NCBI GenBank assembly: GCA_965602795.1
Contig: CBFCZR010000034.1
Location: forward strand, 1 to 13,561
Length of the DNA: 13,561 nucleotides
Reading direction: 5' to 3'
Source: Bathyarchaeum sp965602795
Lineage (GTDB): Archaea > Thermoproteota > Bathyarchaeia > Bathyarchaeales > Bathyarchaeaceae
Part shown: positions 1-7,104 of the stretch, one piece after another
How positions within the stretch are numbered: the stretch's first letter is position 1
How the letters are laid out: every line of letters starts with the position of its first letter
The notes under the pieces: generated by a model
Told to the model about the DNA's origin: nothing
Database searches by the model: none
The model's input: the letters and a program-made list of their open reading frames with translations, nothing else
Program-made: the position numbers and the translations under genes

Positions 1-474
1 TCCCTTAAAGAGAAGATGGATATCGCTCACGTATGGACTGTCACCCGAACAGGAGCCTTCTTTACACTCATCGTTTCCTTCTTCACGCTCTTACTTATCT
101 TTCTAACAAAAACAGATGTCATCATCCAAGCCCTCATAGTAGCAGAGACGTCAGCGAAGCTGGCTATGGTTACAACCGCATGGCAAGGCACATCCCCGCC
201 GCAGCGTCTTGAAGAGAAGAGGGGAAAAGGCAGAAGCTTCATCGATTTCATGAACAAAAACCATGGCTTATACGCGATTTCGTTAACCATCTCCTTTGTC
301 GCTGGAGTTGCCTTGTTTGGTCTAGGCGGCGCATTGGCTGTAGCCGCAGGAATACTGGTGGGCGGCTTCATGATAATCTTGGGTAAGCGACTTTTTGGGG
401 GCGTAAACGGGGACATATTCGGCGCCACCAACGAGATAGCGAGAATGTTTGCGTTGCTTGTGCTGGTGATTTGA
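1..474 (+). CDS. cobS: Adenosylcobinamide-GDP ribazoletransferase (cobalamin synthase), 3' part
   Basis: Integral membrane enzyme that joins adenosylcobinamide-GDP to alpha-ribazole (or its phosphate) in the last part of cobalamin synthesis. The reading frame is open from the first base of the window, so the N-terminus, probably about 90-100 residues by family length, lies outside; 157 residues are visible. The sequence is strongly hydrophobic, with helices around visible residues 15-36 and 88-128. It ends in the family's C-terminal signature, a GGVNGDIFGATNEIAR stretch equivalent to the GxxTGDxLGA(T/C) motif of CobS proteins. The gene ends in TGA that overlaps the start region of cobY, so the two are almost certainly co-transcribed and translationally coupled. 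Family assignment rests on the C-terminal motif and the cobY neighbour. Confidence 0.93.
   Translation, partial: SLKEKMDIAHVWTVTRTGAFFTLIVSFFTLLLIFLTKTDVIIQALIVAETSAKLAMVTTAWQGTSPPQRLEEKRGKGRSFIDFMNKNHGLYAISLTISFVAGVALFGLGGALAVAAGILVGGFMIILGKRLFGGVNGDIFGATNEIARMFALLVLVI
465..470 (+). promoter_or_regulatory. Ribosome binding site GGTGAT inside the end of cobS, for cobY
   Basis: GGTGAT matches the second half of the archaeal Shine-Dalgarno consensus GGAGGTGATC. It sits within the last codons of cobS, six bases before GTG at 477. This spacing favours GTG 477 as the cobY start and suggests coupling to cobS translation. Confidence 0.55.
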
Positions 475-476
475 AA

Positions 477-1109
477 GTGCACATCGCAGCGTTGATAATG
501 GCGGGAGGAAAAGGAACACGATTCGGCGGAGACACAGAAAAGCCGATGGCACAGTTCATGGGAGAGCCCCTCATACGAAGAGTCATCGAAGCCACCAAGG
601 AATCCAAAAAAATCGCAGACACAATCGTGGCAGTAACATCATTCAGTCCAAAAACGGCGCAAGAGGCAAAGAAAGCATCAGTAAAGGTTGTGGAAACTGA
701 TGGAAAAGGATACCACGCTGACTTGCAGCAAGCAATTCAGGATGCAAACCTAGAATGTCCTGTTTTGATTGTTTCAGCGGACCTTCCTCTGCTGAGTGGA
801 GAGTTTCTAGACGAAATAATCAGCCGATACGAAGAGTCAGGCAAGCCTGCGTTGACGGTGCTGATTCCCAAAGAAGCATTCATTGAGTATGGCGTATCAG
901 CGGCCTCCCCTTACGAGCATAAAGGAAGGATGTATGCAGTTTCGGGAATAAACATAATTGATGGACAACGAATCTTGGAGGAACAGGAACAAGAAGTAAT
1001 TGTCAGCAGCAGGCCTGAAGCTGTCTTCACTGTTAACTCCCTTGAAGATTTGGAAGCGGCAAAAAATTATCTGCTGCGCACCAAACGAGATTCAAAACAG
1101 AACAAGTGA
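477..1109 (+). CDS. cobY: GTP:adenosylcobinamide-phosphate guanylyltransferase, archaeal CobY type
   Basis: Transfers GMP from GTP to adenosylcobinamide phosphate, giving the GDP-activated intermediate used by CobS. Archaea use this MobA/GlmU-like nucleotidyltransferase where bacteria use CobU. With the GTG start the protein has 210 residues, the usual CobY size. The nucleotide-binding loop GGKGTRF is at residues 10-16, EKPM at 21-24, and the metal-binding segment SADLPLL starts at 100 with D102. I prefer GTG at 477 to the in-frame TTG at 471 because GGTGAT (465-470) is six bases before it but directly abuts the TTG. CobY proteins also begin only a few residues before the AxIMAGGKGTR motif. 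The gene overlaps or abuts the cobS stop and converges on cobD, with three bases between the stop codons. Confidence 0.93.
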   Translation: MHIAALIMAGGKGTRFGGDTEKPMAQFMGEPLIRRVIEATKESKKIADTIVAVTSFSPKTAQEAKKASVKVVETDGKGYHADLQQAIQDANLECPVLIVSADLPLLSGEFLDEIISRYEESGKPALTVLIPKEAFIEYGVSAASPYEHKGRMYAVSGINIIDGQRILEEQEQEVIVSSRPEAVFTVNSLEDLEAAKNYLLRTKRDSKQNK

Positions 1110-1112
1110 CTG

Positions 1113-2252
1113 CTATTTTTGGTTGCCGAAGGATTTTATTTGCTCTACCAGTTTTCTATTTTCCTCTGGTCGTCTAACCGTCACCCTGAAGAACTTGTTG
1201 TTCAGTCCATCGAAGTCTTCGCAGTCTCTGATGAGGAGCCCCTTTTTGGCTAGCCCCTCCGCAAGCTGTGTTGAAGTCAAGTCTTCTCGGATAATCTCGA
1301 TTAGCAAAAAGTTGGTTTCAGACGGATACACCTTCAGCCAAGGAACAGTTTTGAGCATTTCTAGCATCTGTCTCTTGCTCTTTGAGAGAAGAAGCCGACT
1401 GTTTTTGATGAACTCTGTGTCTTTAACTGCCTCCGCTGCAGCGAACATGGCTAAACTGTTGACGCTCCACGGCATAATCACCCTTTTCAGAACATTCACA
1501 AGGTCAGGGGAGCCTACGCCGAAGCCGATTCTGACGCCTGCCAAACCAAAGAATTTGGTTAAGGACCTGAGAACAAACAGGTTATTGTACTCGTTAACAT
1601 ATTCAGCCATGGAATACCGTTTGCTGTCGTCAACAAAATCGATGTAATCCTCGTCAACAAAAACAAGCACATTCTCATCTGCGGCTAACTGAACTATTCG
1701 TAGGATGTCACTTTTTTCGTAAAGCCATCCAGTTGGGCTGTTCGGATTACAGAGAAAAATGATTCTGGTTTTCTTTGTGAGGGCGTTTTCCAGCTCTTCA
1801 AGGTTTAGCCTAAAATTGTTTGCTGAATCGCATTTTATGAAAATCATGTTGCCGCCGAAACGTTCTATGGCTGCCTTGTATTCATTGAAGGTGGGAACTG
1901 GAACAACAGCTTCGCATCCATCCTCAAAGAAGACCTCATTGAATAGATAGATTAACTCGGTGGAGCCGTTGCCCACCAACACATTGTTCGACGATACACC
2001 AACGGATTCTGCGAGAGCCTCCAGAAGCCACTCATGATCTGGGTCAGGATAATGATGTATCAGGTTGAGGTGCTGGCGAATGCTTTCTACAGCCTTTTCG
2101 GGTACACCTAAAGGATTGGTGGAAATGCTGAAATCGATAATCTGATCCACAGGGATGTCGTATTTCTCTGAAATTTCCCAAACGTTTCCGCCGTGAAAGT
2201 AGGGACTCACAGTTCTCAGGGATTCCTTAACCAGTTTAGAAACATCTACCAT
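1113..2252 (-). CDS. cobD: PLP-dependent threonine-phosphate decarboxylase (CobD-like), HisC-related fold
   Basis: Class I/II aminotransferase-fold enzyme of 379 residues. CobD decarboxylates L-threonine O-3-phosphate to (R)-1-aminopropan-2-yl phosphate, the linker for the cobalamin nucleotide loop. CobD-like hallmarks are the N-terminal HGGNVWEISEKYDIP (20-34), DFSISTNPLG (40-49) and HYPDPD (67-72). General fold I residues are NPNSPTG (169-175), the VDEDY pair around D200, the Schiff-base lysine K233 in SLTKFFGLAG, R241, and R356 near the C-terminus for carboxylate binding. The start is ATG, with a purine-rich AAAGGAAG seven bases upstream and a box A about 50 bases upstream, so it can be transcribed independently of the membrane-protein gene before it. 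Histidinol-phosphate aminotransferase is the main alternative, but the N-terminal motifs and the cobS-cobY neighbours favour CobD. Confidence 0.85.
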   Translation of the reverse strand: MVDVSKLVKESLRTVSPYFHGGNVWEISEKYDIPVDQIIDFSISTNPLGVPEKAVESIRQHLNLIHHYPDPDHEWLLEALAESVGVSSNNVLVGNGSTELIYLFNEVFFEDGCEAVVPVPTFNEYKAAIERFGGNMIFIKCDSANNFRLNLEELENALTKKTRIIFLCNPNSPTGWLYEKSDILRIVQLAADENVLVFVDEDYIDFVDDSKRYSMAEYVNEYNNLFVLRSLTKFFGLAGVRIGFGVGSPDLVNVLKRVIMPWSVNSLAMFAAAEAVKDTEFIKNSRLLLSKSKRQMLEMLKTVPWLKVYPSETNFLLIEIIREDLTSTQLAEGLAKKGLLIRDCEDFDGLNNKFFRVTVRRPEENRKLVEQIKSFGNQK

Positions 2253-2299
2253 ACGACGACTTCCTTTCAGTGGCTTTCAAACCTCGTAATGTCCAGTCG

Positions 2300-2312
2300 A
2301 ATATAAAAATTA
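2300..2312 (-). promoter_or_regulatory. Box A (TATA) element for cobD
   Basis: Read on the minus strand this is AATTTTTATATTC, a good archaeal box A. Transcription would be expected about 25 bases further on, near 2280, giving a leader of roughly 28 bases before the cobD ATG. Assigned by motif and distance only. Confidence 0.5.
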
Positions 2313-2329
2313 ACAGCCAAAACAGAAAG

Positions 2330-2956
2330 CTATGAACTGGATTCTTTGTCGATTGCCTTAAGGAAAGTGAGCAGTTCATCCTCATTTTTCCATTGCATCT
2401 TGAAGTGGCTGTTGTAGTCATTGAAAATTCGGTATAGCCAATATGCGGCTGCTAAACCAAACGTTACGACGCTGAGAGCCAGATACTTGTTCAAAGGGAA
2501 GCTTGGGGTAGCAGAAAAACCGTGAATGTTCAGAGTCACATCCGAATCTTTTGCCAACTCGATTACTTCAACTAGAAAATCGTGCTCATGCTCTTCGTGT
2601 TTTCGGAGGTCGTTCTTCAGAAAATAAAAGACGTAAAAAGCAGGCAAAATTAGCAGTGTTGAAAGGGTCCATGCCGCCGCGTTTCTGGGTTGTCCCTGAT
2701 TCTCTGTTTGCGAAGAATCTAACTGCGACTTTTCCGGACTCTCTGTTTTTTTCAGCTTGCTTAAGATTAGGGTCTCCAGTTTTTCTTGTCTAGCGAAGTG
2801 AGCGTTTCTTCTTTTGATCAGATAGTAGATCATGGGAAACCATGCTATTCCGAAGCTGGCTACAGAGAGAACAGCCCACATGGAGAACCACATGATTTTA
2901 TCTGTCTCTTTCCTAGACTTGATGTTCTGTTCGATTTCCAGTAAAGTTTGTTTCAC
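2330..2956 (-). CDS. Small membrane protein with an internally duplicated DUF4234-like segment
   Basis: 208-residue protein of unknown function. Predicted membrane segments lie at about residues 21-47, 94-113 and 158-178. A charged linker rich in S, Q, E and K (about 66-92) and a charged EEHEHD-containing stretch (about 114-135) separate them. Residues 30-61 and 161-192 align without gaps: both have LSV..FG.A....Y......N.HF..Q.K.E, 13 identities in 32 positions. The FG...YWLYRIF.DYN.HF pattern of the second copy resembles DUF4234-type membrane proteins, but this is from memory. The start is GTG; its purine-rich GGAGA lies 12 bases upstream, so an internal start at M22 is possible. It precedes cobD on the same strand with a 77-base gap, and no cobalamin role is evident. 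Confidence 0.75.
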   Translation of the reverse strand: MKQTLLEIEQNIKSRKETDKIMWFSMWAVLSVASFGIAWFPMIYYLIKRRNAHFARQEKLETLILSKLKKTESPEKSQLDSSQTENQGQPRNAAAWTLSTLLILPAFYVFYFLKNDLRKHEEHEHDFLVEVIELAKDSDVTLNIHGFSATPSFPLNKYLALSVVTFGLAAAYWLYRIFNDYNSHFKMQWKNEDELLTFLKAIDKESSS

Positions 2957-3026
2957 TGTGGGTCATTCTCTCCATCAAGGATTGTTCCGGTAGGTTAGAC
3001 AATATTGCAGAACTACATCAACGCCA

Positions 3027-3042
3027 TTGGATATAAAAGTTA
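3027..3042. promoter_or_regulatory. Candidate shared box A between divergent genes
   Basis: The sequence GGATATAAAAGTTAAA contains ATATAAAA on the plus strand. On the minus strand it reads TTTAACTTTTATATCC. The minus orientation closely resembles the cobD box A and would start transcription near 3010, about 50 bases before the membrane-protein GTG. The plus orientation could serve the glycosyltransferase at 3113. This is the only strong AT-rich element in the divergent gap apart from CTATTTAATT at 3078-3087. Confidence 0.45.
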
Positions 3043-3077
3043 AACCAGTAAATCGCCTATTCGAAAAGCTTTGGCAA

Positions 3078-3087
3078 ACTATTTAAT
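3078..3087 (+). promoter_or_regulatory. Possible second box A giving a near-leaderless GT2 transcript
   Basis: CTATTTAATT is centred about 30 bases before ATG 3113. At the usual archaeal spacing, transcription would start near 3106-3109, so the mRNA would have almost no leader. That fits the absence of any Shine-Dalgarno sequence before this ATG. If so, the upstream in-frame TTG at 3071 cannot be the start. Confidence 0.35.
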
Positions 3088-3112
3088 TCATGAAGTAGAC
3101 ATCTCTGCAGCC

Positions 3113-3832
3113 ATGGCAAAAAATAAGCAAAATAGGGAACGAAAAGAATGTTTCGTTTCTGTCGTCATTCCAGTGTTCAATGAAGAAGTAACTGTAGGCA
3201 ACGTAGTTACTCGAACAAAAGAAACACTTGAACAACTAGGAGTCTCATACGAAATTCTGGTTGTCGATGACGGCTCAGTAGACAAATCCGCACACATCGC
3301 CGAAGAACTGAAAGCTCACGTTTTGAAAGAGGCACACCAAGGCAAAGGTTTTGCCCTCAGATCCGGTTTTAGGCAGGCTAAAGGTGAATTAGTGGTTACT
3401 TTGGATGCAGACGGTTCCCATAAGCCAGAGGAGATTCCGCTGGTTCTGCGATACCTCAGGGAAAACAAAGCCGATTTTGTGGTAGGGTCAAGATTCCTTA
3501 ATTCGGAAGCAAACAAAACCAAGATTCCGAAAATAAACAGAGCGGGCAACAGGATGTTCAATGACCTGATTAGGTACCTCACTGGCGTGCAGATATCCGA
3601 TTCACAATCTGGCTTTAGAGCCATCAGATCGTCGCTGATAAAGAGGATGAAGTTGCGTTCCAATTTTTATGAGGTGGAAGCCGAGATGCTTGTTAAGGCT
3701 TTGAGGATGGGCGCAAGAGTGACGGAAACTCCCATAAGTTTTGTTCAGAGGACAGTGGGAACCTCAAAACTTGACCCCATAAGAGACGGGGCGAGAATAC
3801 TTTACGCCATAATAGCATCTTATTTATCATAG
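3113..3832 (+). CDS. Family 2 glycosyltransferase, soluble DPM1/AglJ-like
   Basis: Transfers a sugar from a nucleotide-sugar donor, in related enzymes to a polyprenyl (dolichyl) phosphate on the cytoplasmic face of the membrane. The 239-residue GT-A protein starts its fold at VSVVIPVFNEE (15-25). VVDDGS (50-55) binds the nucleotide, and the D-A-D triad at 98-100 is the metal-binding DxD. VGSRF (124-128), the N...N pair near 142-150 and DSQSGFRA (163-170) follow the order typical of dolichol-phosphate mannosyl/glucosyltransferases. No C-terminal membrane helix is seen, so it resembles the short DPM1 form. I chose ATG over the upstream TTG at 3071 because the extra 14 residues are outside the fold and a box A lies within them. 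It is followed 55 bases later by a second GT2. Sugar and acceptor cannot be told from the sequence. Confidence 0.88.
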   Translation: MAKNKQNRERKECFVSVVIPVFNEEVTVGNVVTRTKETLEQLGVSYEILVVDDGSVDKSAHIAEELKAHVLKEAHQGKGFALRSGFRQAKGELVVTLDADGSHKPEEIPLVLRYLRENKADFVVGSRFLNSEANKTKIPKINRAGNRMFNDLIRYLTGVQISDSQSGFRAIRSSLIKRMKLRSNFYEVEAEMLVKALRMGARVTETPISFVQRTVGTSKLDPIRDGARILYAIIASYLS

Positions 3833-3887
3833 CTGATTAAGTTAATATTCAAGGTTTATTACAAAAAACCGTTACAGGGGCAGCCTA

Positions 3888-4910
3888 TTGAAAAACAAAG
3901 CAGCCACAACAGAGGATTCACTTCCGGGGGTCAGCATAATAGTGCCCACCCTTAACAGCGAATCAACAATAGATGACTGCCTACGCTCCATTCTGGAACT
4001 GGACTACCCCAAACAGCTACTTGAAGTAATCGTGATCGACGGAGGCTCAACCGACGCGACGGCTGAACTTGCCAAGTCACATCCAGTTAAATTTGTTTAC
4101 AGCCAGCTTAACCCTCCGGCAGCCTACAACCTCGTCTTGAAGGATATAGAGAACCCGATAATCGGGTTAGTTGATTCTGACGCAAAAGTTGAGAAAGGCT
4201 GGCTCAGGAAGCTTGTCAAACACTTGGATGACCCCAAGGCTGCTGGGGCAAGCGGAACCGTGGAAACATGGAACAAAGACAAGCTGGTTCCGAGAGCCAT
4301 AGGCTACGAGCTGAGTTACAGGTATCGGCGGCTTCCCGGCACGGTTGAGAGAGTTGCAACGATGAATCTGCTTCTGAAGAAGAAAGTGACCGTGGAAATC
4401 GGCGGCTTCGACGAGGCTCTCCCCACCCAATACGACACTGACATAGGAGCAAGACTGGCACAGGCAGGATACAGGATAGCCTTTGACGCCGAGGCAATAT
4501 GCTACCATTTCCATCGCCCCACGCTACGAAAATTCTTCAAACAGCAGTACAAATACGGTCAAAACACCTGGAAGCTATACTTGAAGCATCCAAAACTTGC
4601 GAGAGGCGACAAGATAACGGACTGGTGGATGAACACACAACCCATACTATATGCTGTTGCAGCCCTCTTGCTTCTCATAAGCGTAGCCACAAGCTTCCAT
4701 CTGATTCCATCACTGATTTTTCTAGCCCTAGTTCTCGTAACCACGCTGCATTACGTCTTCTCAGCTGCAAAAATCTCCATCATCTTCCACGACCCCTCAG
4801 CCATGTACCTCATCGTCATCTATTTCACCAGAGCGGTTGCTTGGACCTTAGGGGGAGCAACCTCTTTAATCCAAACAGCTTTAACTGGAGGAGAGGAAAA
4901 GAAGACTTGA
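3888..4910 (+). CDS. Family 2 glycosyltransferase with C-terminal membrane helices
   Basis: 340-residue membrane-bound GT2. The N-terminal GT-A domain has VSIIVPTLNSE (15-25), VIDGGSTD (49-56) and the D-S-D metal site at 96-98. An acceptor-side stretch includes GGFDEALPTQYDTDIGARL (172-190), where D-T-D replaces the more usual E-D-x-D acidic motif. YHFHRPTLRKFFKQQYKYGQN (206-226) is like the Q/RxxYGxG segment of polysaccharide-type GT2s. Three hydrophobic segments follow at about 252-270, 273-293 and 305-328, so the catalytic domain is probably held at the inner membrane face. The start is TTG with AGGGG seven bases upstream. The gene ends in a TTGA overlap with the GT4 gene, so the two should be made together. 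It probably adds sugars to a lipid-linked or exported glycan; the substrate is unknown. Confidence 0.88.
   Translation: MKNKAATTEDSLPGVSIIVPTLNSESTIDDCLRSILELDYPKQLLEVIVIDGGSTDATAELAKSHPVKFVYSQLNPPAAYNLVLKDIENPIIGLVDSDAKVEKGWLRKLVKHLDDPKAAGASGTVETWNKDKLVPRAIGYELSYRYRRLPGTVERVATMNLLLKKKVTVEIGGFDEALPTQYDTDIGARLAQAGYRIAFDAEAICYHFHRPTLRKFFKQQYKYGQNTWKLYLKHPKLARGDKITDWWMNTQPILYAVAALLLLISVATSFHLIPSLIFLALVLVTTLHYVFSAAKISIIFHDPSAMYLIVIYFTRAVAWTLGGATSLIQTALTGGEEKKT
4887..4896 (+). promoter_or_regulatory. Purine-rich ribosome binding site for the GT4 gene
   Basis: GGAGGAGAGG within the last codons of the GT2 gene ends ten bases before TTG 4907. It marks the start of the GT4 gene, although that reading frame stays open for a further 136 codons upstream over the GT2 gene. 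Confidence 0.55.
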
Positions 4911-6100
4911 ATGTCTGCTTCGTAACTCCAGAATACTTCCCCATTTCAGGCGGAACAGGAGCCTACGTCTATTATCTCTCACATAGCCTCCAAAAACTTG
5001 GACACAACGTTCACGTGGTAGCCAGACACAGCGAGGACGCAGAAAAAACAGTTAACGGCATCAAAGCTCACTACATAAAGGGCACAGGAAATGCCCTCAC
5101 CAGATACTGGCGGTTCGCCCGCTCAGCATCCAAGAGAATAGAAGAACTGAACAAACAAATCGGTTTAGACATCATACACGCAAATCTCCCATTGGTTCCA
5201 AGTTTCGCCATCCCAAAAGATTCAGCTAAAGCGCTGGTTTGCGCAGTCCACTCAACATGGAAAGGAGAAGCCATAGTGACGAAGCGGGATAACCCCAAAG
5301 AGTTGAATCCCAACGAAAAGATGATGCTCAGATTCAATCGTGTGCTTAGGCGCTATGAAACTCAGTTGATGAAACGTTCAGACGCCCTGATTGCGGTTAG
5401 CAAATACACCGTCGGTGAATTAACTGAACTTTACGGCATCGAAGAGAAAAAGATTCACGTAATCTACAACGGCGTCGACATAAACAAATTCAAGCCAAGA
5501 CCAGACAGGGCGAAACTGCGACAAGAATTCGGGCTAGAAGAAGAAAAGAGGATAGTTCTTTTTGTGGGGCGACTCTATCACAGAAAAGGCTTGGAAACGC
5601 TGTTACATTCGATTCCTCCGGTCCTCCAAGAGTTCGGCGACGTAAAATTTGCCATATCAGGAACAGGATTCAAAAAGAAAGAGCAGAGCCTCCGAGACTT
5701 GTCAAAAGAACTGGACATAGAAGACACCGTGAAGTTTCTGGGGTACGTTCCAGACGAAAAACTTCCAGACCTCTACTCAGCCTCTGACATCTTTGTGCTC
5801 CCAGCCATCTACGAAAACTTTCCCTTCGCCATACTGGAAGCCCAAGCTACCGGCTTGCCAGTTATCTCCACAAAGGTGGGTGGGATACCCGAGTTTTTGG
5901 TAGATAAAGAAAATGGGTTTCTGATAGACCCCGGAGACCCAAAACAACTGACAGAGAGAGTGCTGGCTCTGCTGCAGGACCCGAAGCTTGCCGAAAAAAT
6001 GGGTAGACAAGGAAGAAGTTTGATAGAGGAGAAGTTTGCTTGGCGCCTGATTACAGACCAAGTGATTAATTTGTATCACAAACTTTTGGAGACAACTTAA
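4907..6100 (+). CDS. Family 4 glycosyltransferase (GT-B fold)
   Basis: 397-residue retaining glycosyltransferase. The N-terminal Rossmann domain begins with VCFVTPEYFPISGGTGAY (3-20), whose glycine-rich loop is typical of GT4. The donor domain carries VLFVGRLYHRKG (217-228), the EX7E motif with E303 and E311 in YENFPFAILE, and TGLPVISTKVGGIPE (315-329). No membrane helices are seen. The real start is TTG at 4907, in a TTGA overlap with the preceding stop. It is supported by the ribosome site just upstream and by the beta strand that begins at residue 3; the open frame before that is only the shadow of the GT2 gene. Expected to work with the two GT2 enzymes on one glycan. Its stop codon shares TTAA with the convergent DUF362 gene. 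Confidence 0.92.
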   Translation: MNVCFVTPEYFPISGGTGAYVYYLSHSLQKLGHNVHVVARHSEDAEKTVNGIKAHYIKGTGNALTRYWRFARSASKRIEELNKQIGLDIIHANLPLVPSFAIPKDSAKALVCAVHSTWKGEAIVTKRDNPKELNPNEKMMLRFNRVLRRYETQLMKRSDALIAVSKYTVGELTELYGIEEKKIHVIYNGVDINKFKPRPDRAKLRQEFGLEEEKRIVLFVGRLYHRKGLETLLHSIPPVLQEFGDVKFAISGTGFKKKEQSLRDLSKELDIEDTVKFLGYVPDEKLPDLYSASDIFVLPAIYENFPFAILEAQATGLPVISTKVGGIPEFLVDKENGFLIDPGDPKQLTERVLALLQDPKLAEKMGRQGRSLIEEKFAWRLITDQVINLYHKLLETT

Positions 6101-7101
6101 CGGGGCAACGAGTTGTCCCAGTGTTTTTCTACCCATTCTTTGCCTTTTATTTCCTCATCGACTTTCCTGTAGACGTTCAGGCAGCCCTGCAGCATATTCA
6201 AGAAGGGTGTGCCAAAGCAGAGACGGGTTAGAAAGTAGCTTTTGTAGACCCAACGTTGAGCCCTAATAGCTGCGTCCAAGTAGGGAAGCCGAAAGGGGCG
6301 CTTCACATCCTCAATGTCTTCACCGATTAACTGAGCCTCTGTTTCTTCCCGGCTATAATGCTGGTCAATGAACTTTATGTAACCGATGTCAGCCCAGTCG
6401 ATGCCCATTATTTCAGTGCATAGCTTGTCCATGGCAAGAACATCGCTACCAGCAAGGACAAGATTCATGGGTACAACGATTCCCCTGTTGGGTCCGTTTC
6501 CTTCCATGCTAAATGTGGCATCGGTGACAACAAACTTTGGTTTCAGCAGAACAATCAAGTCATGTAGAACCATGCTGAACCGGGGATGAAAAAAGATGCG
6601 CCTGTCATCGGGTATGCACCCAAACAGGTTTTTTATGGCGCCGCTGTAGTTTGTGAACTCGTGGGTCTTCATCACCGGAACGTCGACAATAGAATCTGCT
6701 TCAACAAGAGTCTTGGGCAACGGAAAATCGGTTAAACAAAAGGTTTTGGTACTCCGAACATTCACGGTTTCGTCTTCAGAGAGATTAATGGTCCTGCCGC
6801 CAGCCTTGTTGACTATCTTTTTTACTCCGGTCATTGCTAGAGCATCGTTGCAGCAGTAGTTGTAGCCATTGGATTCGCCGACAATAACCTCTTCAGCCCT
6901 GTCTCGGAGAAGACTTACCAAATGAAAGAGAACCGTGGGGTTGGTGACAGCCCCCGGAATGTAATATTTGGAGCACAGATTCGGCTTTAGAAAAACCTTG
7001 CCTTGAACATGTTTAGTCCAATCTGCAGCTTTCAACGCCTCTTTCAGGGCGGACTCTATACCGTTATCGGTTCTGAAGACTCCTATCTTCACTTTTCTCA
7101 T
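6097..7101 (-). CDS. DUF362 domain protein
   Basis: 334-residue protein of the DUF362 family, whose biochemical function is not settled. Family landmarks are FLKPNLC (37-43), TNP (53-55), VPVMKTHEFTNYSGAIKNLFG (141-161), VTDATFSMEGNGPNRG (192-207) and AGSDVLAMDKLC (217-228). Many relatives carry a C-terminal 4Fe-4S ferredoxin pair; this one does not, although eight single cysteines (43, 83, 84, 122, 162, 228, 295, 307) are scattered through it. No signal peptide or membrane helix is evident. It starts with ATG three bases after the radical SAM stop, with GAGGG ten bases before the start, so the two genes form one transcription unit. Its stop overlaps that of the GT4 gene on the other strand. 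A role with the radical SAM partner is inferred from the tight spacing only. Confidence 0.85.
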   Translation of the reverse strand: MRKVKIGVFRTDNGIESALKEALKAADWTKHVQGKVFLKPNLCSKYYIPGAVTNPTVLFHLVSLLRDRAEEVIVGESNGYNYCCNDALAMTGVKKIVNKAGGRTINLSEDETVNVRSTKTFCLTDFPLPKTLVEADSIVDVPVMKTHEFTNYSGAIKNLFGCIPDDRRIFFHPRFSMVLHDLIVLLKPKFVVTDATFSMEGNGPNRGIVVPMNLVLAGSDVLAMDKLCTEIMGIDWADIGYIKFIDQHYSREETEAQLIGEDIEDVKRPFRLPYLDAAIRAQRWVYKSYFLTRLCFGTPFLNMLQGCLNVYRKVDEEIKGKEWVEKHWDNSLPR

Positions 7102-7104
7102 TTG

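Noticed and set aside
27..482. Minus-strand ORF opposite cobS
   Set aside because: It lies antisense to a clear CobS C-terminus, with no recognisable domain or ribosome site.
1000..1647. Plus-strand ORF of 215 codons across the cobY/cobD junction
   Set aside because: It is antisense to conserved cobD coding sequence and out of frame with cobY; the translation looks random and serine/leucine-rich.
1113..2252. Histidinol-phosphate aminotransferase (HisC)
   Set aside because: The fold is shared, but the HGGNVWE and HYPDPD motifs and the cobS-cobY context fit CobD better. No other his gene is present.
3071..3112. TTG at 3071 as the start of the first GT2
   Set aside because: The added 14 residues are outside the fold, no ribosome site precedes the TTG, and a box A-like element lies within the segment. 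It cannot be fully excluded.
4499..4906. Extension of the GT4 gene by 136 codons upstream
   Set aside because: This stretch overlaps conserved coding sequence of the GT2 gene in another frame and its translation has no family likeness. The ribosome site and fold both point to TTG 4907.
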